Source: Actinomycetales bacterium
Lineage (GTDB): Bacteria; Actinomycetota; Actinomycetes; Mycobacteriales; Micromonosporaceae
Direction of reading: 5' to 3'
Assembly (NCBI GenBank): GCA_002919305.1
Contig: PKFB01000066.1
Coordinates: 1 to 64,000 of the forward strand
DNA: 64,000 nucleotides
Positions 33,405 to 41,039 of this stretch are shown here, piece by piece (positions within the stretch are counted from its first letter, which is position 1; each line of letters starts with the position of its first letter). Under the pieces are notes generated by a model. That model ran no database searches. It worked only from the letters and a program-made list of their open reading frames with translations, and was not told the DNA's origin. Made by a program: the position numbers and the translations under genes.

Positions 33405-34792
33405 GACATGACCTCCATCAGGTACCGGCGGTCGGAGGGGAGGGGGATCCCATCGGCGTGCGCCCGCACCGCGTCGGGCAAGGTCGCCACGTCACCGACG
33501 AACACCGCGCTGACCAGCCGGTCGTCGCGGATGACGAACTTGCGGTACGCGTCGCGCGTGGCGTCGGTGAGCGCCAACACATGCGACTTCGCGTCACCGG
33601 CGGTCGGATCGGCGTCGACCAGATGCCCAGTGGGCTCCCCGAGCGCGGCCACATCCAGGTCGCCGCGCAGTCGCACCAGTCGGGGAGAGCCGTGGTAACG
33701 GGCGTCGGGATCGAGGCCGGTGAGCCGGGCGGCCAACACCCGGGCCTGATCCCAGGCCGGGGCCGCCTGCTCGTAGCGGATTCCGGCGATCGCCGGGGCG
33801 GCGCTGCCCTCGGATCGCGCGGCGGCGGCGTCGGAGGGAGAGGCGGTACGGAGGACGGCTCCGGTGAAGAGGAACTCCGCGCAGTCCCCGATCGCGTACA
33901 CATCCGGAGCGCTGGTTTGCAGGGTGGTGTCGACGAGGACCCCGCCACCCGCGCCGATCGCCAGGCCTGCGGCGCGGGCCAGCGTGACCTCGGGGCGGCT
34001 ACCGCAGGCCAACACCACCAGGTCGGCGGTGATCTGTTCCCCGTCGTCCAGCACCGCACCGGTCACGGGCGCGGCGGGGCGTACCACCGTCAGGCCGCTG
34101 TCGGAGGCGGTGTCGGGGTCGGTGGCGGTGACCTGGTCGGGTGTCAGCGCGCGCACCCGCGTACCCGTCCTGATGGTGACACCCAGCCGGGTCAGGATGC
34201 GGCGCAGGACCCGCCCACCGGCCGGGTCCAGGTGCCGGGGCAGTAGATGCGAGCCGGTGTGGACCAGGGTGACCGGCAGGCCGAGCGCCGCCAGACCCCG
34301 AGCCGCGTGGACCCCCGCCAATCCCCCGCCCACCACGAGGGCGTGGCGCGCGGCGCGGGCCTCCTGGCGGAGCGCGACGCAGTCGACGAGGCTGCCGAAG
34401 GTGTGGACCCCGGGGCGTAGCCGACCGGTGGCGTCCCGTACGCCCGGCAGGTCCGGGATGATCGGGCGGCTCCCAGTGGCCAGCACCAACACGTCGTACT
34501 CCAGCTGGTCACCGCAGGACGTCTGCACACTGTGGGCGGCCACATCCAGGGCCGTCACCCGGGTTCCACCCCGGTCGTGGGACCCGGCCAGCACGGTGTC
34601 GGCGGGGTCCAGCCGGCCAGCCAGCACGTCCCACAGCAGCACCCGGTTGTACGCCGGTCCGCGTTCGGCCCCCAGGACGGTGACCCGGAGCCGGTCCGAC
34701 GCTCCCCGGCTACTCGACCCGGCCCCCGCCCGCAGGTCAGCGGCGAGTCGGGAACCGGCCATCCCGTTACCGACGATCACAATGTGCGTCAC
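33401..34792 (-). CDS. FAD/NAD(P)-dependent oxidoreductase, probable electron-transfer subunit of nitrate reductase
   Basis: 463 residues. It has two dinucleotide-binding motifs, VIVGNGMAGSRLAADL at the start and VVGGGLAGVHAARGLAALG near residue 155, a third FAD contact DVYAIGDCAEF, and the ATGSRPIIPDLPG segment typical of NirB-like and rubredoxin-reductase-like flavoproteins. It resembles the N-terminal half of NirB but ends without iron-sulfur or sirohaem domains. Sitting between nasA and nirB with four-base overlaps on both sides, it probably passes electrons from NAD(P)H to the nitrate reductase catalytic subunit, like NasB of other bacteria. Confidence 0.85.
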   Translation of the reverse strand: MTHIVIVGNGMAGSRLAADLRAGAGSSSRGASDRLRVTVLGAERGPAYNRVLLWDVLAGRLDPADTVLAGSHDRGGTRVTALDVAAHSVQTSCGDQLEYDVLVLATGSRPIIPDLPGVRDATGRLRPGVHTFGSLVDCVALRQEARAARHALVVGGGLAGVHAARGLAALGLPVTLVHTGSHLLPRHLDPAGGRVLRRILTRLGVTIRTGTRVRALTPDQVTATDPDTASDSGLTVVRPAAPVTGAVLDDGEQITADLVVLACGSRPEVTLARAAGLAIGAGGGVLVDTTLQTSAPDVYAIGDCAEFLFTGAVLRTASPSDAAAARSEGSAAPAIAGIRYEQAAPAWDQARVLAARLTGLDPDARYHGSPRLVRLRGDLDVAALGEPTGHLVDADPTAGDAKSHVLALTDATRDAYRKFVIRDDRLVSAVFVGDVATLPDAVRAHADGIPLPSDRRYLMEVMS

Positions 34793-36873
34793 GGCACCTC
34801 CAGTCGCACGGCGCAGACTTTGAACTCCGGCATGCTGGACACCGGATCCAGGGCGGGGTTGGTCAGGTTGTTGGCGCGCTGCTGGCCTGGCCAGTGGAAC
34901 GGCGCGAACACGGTGTCGGGGCGGATCCGGGTGGATAGCCGGGCCGGCGCCGTCATCTCGCCGCGCCGGCTCACCAGCCGCACCAGGGTGCCGTCGGTCA
35001 CGCCGTGTCGCTCCGCCAGGTGGGGGTGCAACTCCACGAAGGCGCTGGGGGCGGCCTCCACCAGCTGCGGCACACGCCGGGTTTGGGCGCCGCTTTGGTA
35101 CTGGGCGAGCACCCGGCCGGTGGTCAGCAGCAGCGGGTACTCGGCGTCAGGGGCCTCGGCCGGTCCCAGGTGAGTCACCGGGATGAAGCGGGCCCGGCCG
35201 TCCGGGGTGGCGAACCGCTCCTCGAAGACTCGGGGGGTACCGGGGTGGTCCTCACTCGGCACCGGCCAGAACAGCTGCTCCCCGCGCGCCAGGCGCGCGT
35301 AGGTGATGCCCGAGTAGTCGGCGATGCCGCCGGCGCTGGCCCGGCGCAGTTCCTGGAAGACCTCCGCCGGGTCGGTGGCGAACGGAACCGGGGAGTCCAG
35401 GCGTTTGGCGAGCTCGGCGAGCACCTCCAGGTCGCTGCGGACCCCGTCCGGAGGGTTGATGGCGCGACGCCGCAGCAGCACCCGCCCTTCCAGGTTGGTG
35501 GTGGTGCCGTCCTCCTCGGCCCACTGCGTGACCGGCAGCACCACGTCGGCCAGCTCGGCGGTTTCGCTGAGTACTACGTCGGCGACCACCAGCAGGTCTA
35601 GGGCGCGTAGCCGCTGCTGAATGTGGCTGGCGCGCGGCGCGGAGACCACCGGGTTGGAGCCGAACACCAGCAGGGCCCGCGGCCCACCGTCGCGTCCGAG
35701 CGAATCCAGCAGCTGGTACGCGGGGCGCCCCGGACCTGGGATCGTGTCAGGGTCCACGCCCCACACCGCCGCCACATGGACGCGGGCCGCGGGATCGTCG
35801 ATCCGGCGATAACCGGGCAGCTGGTCGGATTTCTGTCCGTGTTCCCGGCCGCCTTGTCCGTTGCCCTGTCCGGTCAGGCAGCCATAGCCGCAGTAGCGGC
35901 GCCCCGCCTTCCCAGTCGCCAGGCAGAAGTTGATCCAGGCGTGCACGGTGGCTACGCCGCTGGCGTGCTGCTCACTGCCGCGCGCGGTGAGCACCATGCC
36001 GGTGGGTGCAGAGGTGAAGCGGGCCACCACCTGACGCATCAGCGGGACCGGCACCCCGGTGATCTCCTCCACCCGCTCCGGCCAGTACGCCAGGGCGGCG
36101 GCGCGGGCCGCCGGGAATCCGGTGGTGCGGCGGGCCACAAATTCCTCGTCGACCAGGCCTTCGACGATCACCAGGTGCAGTAGGCCGAGAGCGAGCGCGG
36201 CGTCCGTGCCGGGCCGGGGCGACAGGTGGAGGGTGGCGCGCTCGGTGGTGCGGGTACGGCGGGGATCCACTGTGATCAAGGTCCCGCCGTTGTCCACCAA
36301 TTCGGACAGGTACCGCAGGGCGGGCGGCATGGTTTCGCCGAGGTTGCTGCCGACCAGAATCAGGCAGTCGGTGCGGGCCACATCCTCCAAGGGGAACGGC
36401 AGCCCACGATCCATCCCGAACGCGGCGTTGTTCGCCGCCGCGGCCGCGGACATGCAGAACCGGCCGTTGTAGTCAATCTGGGAGGTACGCAGCACGGTGC
36501 GGGCGAATTTGCCGAGGCTGTAGGCCTTCTCGTTCGTCAGCCCACCGCCGCCGAAGACCGCGACGGCGTCGCGGCCGTGGTGGTCCTGGACCTTTTGGAT
36601 ACCGGCCGCGATCCGGTCCAGTGCGGTATCCCAGCTGGTAGGCACCAGCTGGTCGCCGTCGCGGACCAGGGGGGTGGTGAGCCGGACCTCGGGCCGCAGC
36701 AGCGAGGCCGCGCTCCATCCCTTGCCGCACAACGCGCCCGCGTTAACGGGGAAATCGGTGCGGGGCGCCACCTCCAGCGGGATGTAACCCGTCGCTGGTG
36801 TCAGGGTCATCCCGCACTGCAGCGCACAGTACGGACAGTGCGTGTGTGTCGCCTCTGACCTGCTGTTGGACAT
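34789..36873 (-). CDS. nasA: Assimilatory nitrate reductase catalytic subunit
   Basis: 694 residues from ATG 36873, with GGGAG five bases upstream; alternatives at 36888 and 37011 have weaker sites. An N-terminal [4Fe-4S] site uses C13, C16, C20 and C49 (HCPYCALQCG, GALCGKGWS). Molybdopterin-oxidoreductase motifs follow: GGGGLTNEKAYSLGKFAR, SQIDYNGRFCMSAAAAA, DCLILVGSNLGETMPP, GYGCLTGQGNGQGGREHGQKSDQLPGYR, LLVFGSNPVVSAP, and the C-terminal cofactor-binding domain (LLLTTGRVLAQYQSGAQTRRVPQL, FHWPGQQRANNLTNPALDP). It reduces nitrate to nitrite in the cytoplasm with a Mo-bis-MGD cofactor; molybdate could come through modABC at 52.7 kb. Confidence 0.95.
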   Translation of the reverse strand: MSNSRSEATHTHCPYCALQCGMTLTPATGYIPLEVAPRTDFPVNAGALCGKGWSAASLLRPEVRLTTPLVRDGDQLVPTSWDTALDRIAAGIQKVQDHHGRDAVAVFGGGGLTNEKAYSLGKFARTVLRTSQIDYNGRFCMSAAAAANNAAFGMDRGLPFPLEDVARTDCLILVGSNLGETMPPALRYLSELVDNGGTLITVDPRRTRTTERATLHLSPRPGTDAALALGLLHLVIVEGLVDEEFVARRTTGFPAARAAALAYWPERVEEITGVPVPLMRQVVARFTSAPTGMVLTARGSEQHASGVATVHAWINFCLATGKAGRRYCGYGCLTGQGNGQGGREHGQKSDQLPGYRRIDDPAARVHVAAVWGVDPDTIPGPGRPAYQLLDSLGRDGGPRALLVFGSNPVVSAPRASHIQQRLRALDLLVVADVVLSETAELADVVLPVTQWAEEDGTTTNLEGRVLLRRRAINPPDGVRSDLEVLAELAKRLDSPVPFATDPAEVFQELRRASAGGIADYSGITYARLARGEQLFWPVPSEDHPGTPRVFEERFATPDGRARFIPVTHLGPAEAPDAEYPLLLTTGRVLAQYQSGAQTRRVPQLVEAAPSAFVELHPHLAERHGVTDGTLVRLVSRRGEMTAPARLSTRIRPDTVFAPFHWPGQQRANNLTNPALDPVSSMPEFKVCAVRLEVP

Positions 36874-37100
36874 CGCACTCCCACTCATCACCCGCTGGCC
36901 TGTCCCGGCCGCTGGCCGGCCGTCAGCCCGCAGCCGTGACGACATGAGAGTGGTCAGTGGTGATTTCCGCGGAGTGTGAGCACGGTTTCGAGGGCGGTTC
37001 GATTCACACACACCGTGCCGCCAGATGGCGACGGAGAACCATTACCCCGACGTAGCAAGCGCGCAATCAGCACGAAACACGCTGTGCGGAGCCTGAGCCC
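36874..37100. promoter_or_regulatory. Divergent promoter region between nasA and hemD
   Basis: This 227-base region must hold the promoters for the nitrate cluster and for the divergent hemD-type gene. No clear GlnR-type box was picked out by eye. An open minus frame inside it has no ribosome site and is not called. Confidence 0.4.
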
Positions 37101-38315
37101 GTGTCCACTGTTGCAGTCCAGGCCGCGGTCGGTCAATTGACCGGGTTCACCGTCGCGGTGACCGCTGACCGGCGACGAGACGAGCTGACGGCGTTGCTGC
37201 GTCGTCAGGGGGCGCGGGTGGTCGGAGCACCGCTGGTGCGCATCGCCCCCATCGAGGACGATGGCGCGCTACGAGGGGCCACCCAGCGTTGTCTGGAAGC
37301 GCCCTTGGACTACGTGGTCGCCACCACGGGTGTGGGGTGGCGAGGCTGGATGAGCGCCGCCGAAGGGTGGGGGTTGGGCAATGCGCTGCGGGCGGCATGC
37401 GCTCAGGCGATGGTGCTCTCCCGGGGCCCGAAGGCCTCCGGCGCGGTCCGTGCCTCGGGGCTACGGGAAGCCTGGTCACCGGAGTCGGAGGCCACCGACG
37501 AGGTGCTGGCCTGGCTTCTGGAGCAGCCCTTGGAAGGCAAACGGATCGCGCTGCAAGAGCACGGTGCACCACTGACCGAATTCGTCGCGGCGCTGCGGGA
37601 GAAAGGCGCCGAGGTGATCGAGGTGCCGGTGTACCGGTGGCTGCCGCCCGAGGATCGGGGCGCCGCGTCCCGCCTGGTCGACTCGATCATTCGACGGGAC
37701 GTGCACGCGGTCACCTTCACCAGCGCGCCGGCGGTCACCGCGTTGTTGACGGCGGCCGGTGACGACCGCAGGCTGCCGCTCCTGGCTGCCTTCTCCGGTG
37801 TCGTGGAGGAGAGCAACGGTCTGGCCTCGGATTCCTCCCGCGCTAGAGGGGACACCGCGACGTCGGCGGCGCCTGTCTCCGGTGGTGTCCTGGCTGCCTG
37901 CATCGGGCCGGTCTGCGCGCGTCCGTTCACGCAGCTGTCGGTACCGGTCGTGTGGCCCCGCCGCGGGCGGCTGGGTGAGCTGGCCCGGCTGGTGGGAAGT
38001 GAGCTGCAACGCCGCGGCACCCGACGCTTCGTGGCCCGGGGAACCCCGATCACGGTGCAAGGCAGCGCGGTGTTGCTGCCCAACGACACCATCTTTCTTC
38101 CTCCCGCGCCGTCCCGGGTGCTGTGGGCGCTGTCTGAGCGCCCCGGGCGGGTATTCTCCCGCGGTGAGCTGCTGCGTCGGGCCTGGCCCAACGGGCAGGG
38201 CGACGCGCGGGCGGTGGAGACGGCGGTGGCGCGGCTGCGGGGTTGCCTGGGGGAGCATTCCTGGCTGGTCGTCACGGTCACCAAGCGCGGCTACCGATTG
38301 GCGGTCGACACATGA
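37101..38315 (+). CDS. hemD: Uroporphyrinogen-III synthase fused to an OmpR-type winged-helix domain
   Basis: 404 residues from GTG 37101. The first 270 residues form a HemD domain (GFTVAVTADRRRDELTALLRRQGARVVGAPLVRI, FTSAPAVTALLTAA, GGVLAACIGPVCARPF). Residues 320-404 form a winged helix (VLWALSERPGRVFSRGELLRRAWP, AVETAVARLRGCLGEHSWLVVTVTKRGYRLAV), as in OmpR-type regulators. Such fusions are known in actinobacteria near nitrogen-assimilation genes. HemD closes the tetrapyrrole ring on the way to sirohaem; the winged helix could make the protein a regulator of the divergent nas cluster. It overlaps the chelatase gene by four bases. Confidence 0.9.
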   Translation: MSTVAVQAAVGQLTGFTVAVTADRRRDELTALLRRQGARVVGAPLVRIAPIEDDGALRGATQRCLEAPLDYVVATTGVGWRGWMSAAEGWGLGNALRAACAQAMVLSRGPKASGAVRASGLREAWSPESEATDEVLAWLLEQPLEGKRIALQEHGAPLTEFVAALREKGAEVIEVPVYRWLPPEDRGAASRLVDSIIRRDVHAVTFTSAPAVTALLTAAGDDRRLPLLAAFSGVVEESNGLASDSSRARGDTATSAAPVSGGVLAACIGPVCARPFTQLSVPVVWPRRGRLGELARLVGSELQRRGTRRFVARGTPITVQGSAVLLPNDTIFLPPAPSRVLWALSERPGRVFSRGELLRRAWPNGQGDARAVETAVARLRGCLGEHSWLVVTVTKRGYRLAVDT

Positions 38316-39106
38316 CGGTCGGCGTGCCGCGTGATGGTCGGGCCGTGGGCCGCTCAGCGCCCACCTTACTGGCGGTTGCGCACGGTACCGCCGACCAGGA
38401 CGGACTGGCGCAGGTGCACGCGTTGGTAGAGCGGGTACGCCGGTCCCGCCCCGGGTTACGGGTCGAGTTGTGCTATTTGGACGTTCTCGGTCCGAGCCTG
38501 ACGGACACGCTCGCCGCTCAGACCGGGGAGGTGGTTGTGGTACCGCTCCTGCTCGGCCCCGGCTACCACACCCGCGTCGACATCCCGACAGCGGTGGCGG
38601 AGGCCACCCGGACCACCGGAGTGCGGGCTCGGGTTGCTCCACCGTTAGGGCCTCATCCCCTGCTGGCCCAAGCGTTGGCTGACCGGCTCGTGGAGGCGGG
38701 CTGGCGGCGCCAGCCGGTGCGGGCGGGCGTGATGAACGCTTCGGTGGGGCGTACTCCTGCCTCGCCCCGGCCCGGGGAGTCGGGACAGGCGACCGAGGTG
38801 GTTCTGGCCGCCGCTGGCTCCCGGGATCCCGACGCGTGGCGGGCCACCACGACCATGGCGCAGCTGCTGCGGGCCCGCCTCGGAGTCGCCGTCACCCCCG
38901 CCTTCGTGCACAACCCCGCTCATCGCCTCACCGACGTGGTGGCCGCGGCGGGACGGGTCGCTGTGGCCGCGTACCTGTTGGCGTCAGGGTTTTTCTGGCG
39001 CCGCACCGCTGAAGCGGGGGGCGTGTTGACCTCACCGCCGCTGGGTGACCATCCGGCCGTGGTGCGGCTGATTCTGCGTCGCTATGACGAGGCCCGTACC
39101 GCCTGA
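38312..39106 (+). CDS. Sirohydrochlorin ferrochelatase (CbiX/SirB type)
   Basis: 264 residues; ATG 38312 overlaps the hemD stop (ATGA). The N-terminal half has LLAVAHGTADQDGLAQVHALVERVR with the metal-binding His, and VVVVPLLLGPGYHTRVDIPTAV with the second His; the C-terminal half repeats the fold less clearly (VVLAAAGSRDPDAW, VTPAFVHNPAHRLTDVV, VAAYLLASGFFWRR). It inserts iron (or cobalt) into sirohydrochlorin; next to nirB the iron step to sirohaem is the likely one. It stands in an operon with hemD. Confidence 0.9.
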   Translation: MTVGVPRDGRAVGRSAPTLLAVAHGTADQDGLAQVHALVERVRRSRPGLRVELCYLDVLGPSLTDTLAAQTGEVVVVPLLLGPGYHTRVDIPTAVAEATRTTGVRARVAPPLGPHPLLAQALADRLVEAGWRRQPVRAGVMNASVGRTPASPRPGESGQATEVVLAAAGSRDPDAWRATTTMAQLLRARLGVAVTPAFVHNPAHRLTDVVAAAGRVAVAAYLLASGFFWRRTAEAGGVLTSPPLGDHPAVVRLILRRYDEARTA

Positions 39107-39138
39107 CCGCCGGTTGCGGGAGGCGGTATCGTCGAGAC

Positions 39139-39351
39139 GTGCCACGGTACGACTACCGGTGCCGGACCTGCGGTACCACGTTCGAAGTGAACCGCCCCAT
39201 GGCGGAGGCCGGGGCCCCTGCGCAGTGCCCCGACGGTCACGACGACACGGTCAAGCTGTTGTCGACGGTCGCGCTGACCGGCGCGGTGTCGGGGAACGGC
39301 TCGCGCGCCGGCGGCGGTTGCTGTGGCGGCGCTTGCGGCTGCGGCCACTGA
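39139..39351 (+). CDS. FmdB-family small zinc-ribbon protein
   Basis: 70 residues from GTG 39139. The start MPRYDYRCRTCGTTFEV is the FmdB zinc ribbon (C8, C11), with the second half QCPDG less canonical. The C-terminus is Gly/Cys-rich (GGGCCGGACGCGH). FmdB proteins were first seen as regulators of formamidase/amidase genes, but most family members have no known role. It is encoded 32 bases after the chelatase gene and probably shares its transcript. Confidence 0.85.
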   Translation: MPRYDYRCRTCGTTFEVNRPMAEAGAPAQCPDGHDDTVKLLSTVALTGAVSGNGSRAGGGCCGGACGCGH

Positions 39352-39460
39352 GCGCCGCCCGCTTTCTTTTGCTTCTCCTCGCGTTCTTCCCCACCGGCGA
39401 CGTGGGTCGCTGCCTGGCCGTACTCGAGGCCGGACGCGGTAGTGAAGGCGCGCGACTTGA

Positions 39461-39490
39461 GAATCTGTTCGTTCAGAATCTGTTTGTTCA
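39461..39490 (+). repeat. Tandem 15-bp repeat, two copies
   Basis: GAATCTGTTCGTTCA at 39461-39475 and GAATCTGTTTGTTCA at 39476-39490 differ by one base, just before the terminator. Confidence 0.7.
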
Positions 39491-39496
39491 GATATG

Positions 39497-39536
39497 ACCG
39501 GGCCCGGTCGGTGGGGTGTAGCCGACCGGGCCCGGT
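39497..39536. terminator. Strong terminator downstream of the zinc-ribbon gene
   Basis: ACCGGGCCCGGTCGG (39497-39511) pairs exactly with CCGACCGGGCCCGGT (39522-39536) over 15 bases, loop of ten. It lies between converging genes. Confidence 0.85.
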
Positions 39537-39598
39537 GGTTTACAAGGGGGGCTAGTTCGTAAGGAAGCTAGTTCCGCGTGTTCAACACGACGACGCCG

Positions 39599-40855
39599 TC
39601 ACAACGCGTGGAGCGGCACCGCTTGGGCCATAGCCCGCATTCCGGCGTCGTTTGGATGCAGGCCGTCACCGGAGTCGTATTCGGCGCGCATCCGGGTGGG
39701 GTCGGCCGGGTCCCGGACCACCGCGTCAAAGTCGACCACGCTGTCGCACAGCCCGCGCCGGATCGCGGCGTTGACGCCCTGCCGGGTGACCTCCAGCTCT
39801 TCGGTGTAGCTGTCCCAGCCGTTGAACGGCATCAGGGTGGCGCACACCGTCCGCACCCCCACGGCGTTGGCGCGGGCATCGAGCTGGCTCAAGGCGAAGG
39901 TGATCCGGGCTGGATCGGTCTGGTGTGGCTCCTGCTGAATGTCGTTGATCCCCAGTAGCACGATGACGGAGCGCACCCCCGCGCGGGCCAGCACGTCGCG
40001 GTCGAATCTCGACAGGGCGTTAACCCCGAAGATGCCCTCCGGGTGCTGGCTGTCCATCAGCAGCCGGTTACCGACCAGGCCGGCGTTGAGCACCCCCATC
40101 TGGATCCCGTGCCGCCGCAACCGTTCACCCAGCAGGTCAGGCCAGCGACCGTTCGCGCCGAAGGTGGACTCGCTGCCGTCGGTGATGGAGTCGCCGAGGG
40201 TCACCACCGCGCCCCGCGCCTGCGGGTTCTTCACCACCACCTCGGTGACGTAGAACCAGGCGTCGGTGGTGCCGGTGAACGCCGAACCGGACTCTCGCGC
40301 GGTGTAGTCACCGCCGTCGGCGTAGAAGGAGGTGGTCCAGGCGAAACGGTGCGAGGTCACCGGACCGGCCGGTTCGGCGACGTAGGTGGAGACCAACAGG
40401 TCGGCGCCGTCGCGTACCCGCAGGTTCACCGGGTCGGACAGCACCTCCGCGCCGGGCGGGATGAGGACCTCGTCGGCTCCTCCGAAGGTCAACTGACGCA
40501 TCGTGCCGCGTACCGCCGTCGGGGCGCCGGGATCGGCTGCGAGCGCCACCGTCGCGCTGGCCAGCGGTAGCGGGGTGGTGCCGAAGGCGTTGGAGAACTT
40601 CACCCGGATCGCGGAGCCACCGATGCTCAAGTGCACCACGTTGCGGAAGGTACGTCCGGGATAGCCGGTCTGGCCGCCCTCTCCGTGACTGGGCGCGGCG
40701 GCCCACGAGCCTACCCAGGACGTCGATGCCGCCGGGGGATGATGGGTGGTCTGGCTCTCTGACGGCGCGCTGTGTGCGGACGCCGCCGGTACCGCCAAGG
40801 CGAGGGCGAGCAACGACGCGAGCGTCAACCCACGCCGTCGTGACAGACGCGCCAT
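39599..40855 (-). CDS. Secreted GDSL/SGNH-family hydrolase
   Basis: 418 residues. An N-terminal signal peptide (LSRRRGLTLASLLALALAVPAASAHS) with an Arg run and AxA cleavage site is followed by an Ala/Ser/Pro linker. Block I is GDSITDG with the nucleophile S223; block III includes LLGINDIQQE, and the C-terminal D397-G-L-H400 supplies the acid and base. An N-terminal beta domain (about 45-210) precedes the hydrolase domain, as in streptomycete extracellular lipases/esterases. It probably cleaves esters of lipids or polysaccharides outside the cell. A single gene with its own promoter. Confidence 0.88.
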   Translation of the reverse strand: MARLSRRRGLTLASLLALALAVPAASAHSAPSESQTTHHPPAASTSWVGSWAAAPSHGEGGQTGYPGRTFRNVVHLSIGGSAIRVKFSNAFGTTPLPLASATVALAADPGAPTAVRGTMRQLTFGGADEVLIPPGAEVLSDPVNLRVRDGADLLVSTYVAEPAGPVTSHRFAWTTSFYADGGDYTARESGSAFTGTTDAWFYVTEVVVKNPQARGAVVTLGDSITDGSESTFGANGRWPDLLGERLRRHGIQMGVLNAGLVGNRLLMDSQHPEGIFGVNALSRFDRDVLARAGVRSVIVLLGINDIQQEPHQTDPARITFALSQLDARANAVGVRTVCATLMPFNGWDSYTEELEVTRQGVNAAIRRGLCDSVVDFDAVVRDPADPTRMRAEYDSGDGLHPNDAGMRAMAQAVPLHAL

Positions 40856-41039
40856 GCCATCTCCTCTCGGGGACAGACACGCGGACGGGCCTGTCAGGCA
40901 GGCACCGCCCGCGCCGGGGACGGCACGATCGTTAAGTAAACCGCTTCAGCATGACAAGGCGGTCATTCGGTGATTGCGCCGAGCGCGCCGTCAGATGCTA
41001 CGAACGGCCTGTCATTCACCGTTCATCCATCATCGGCGG

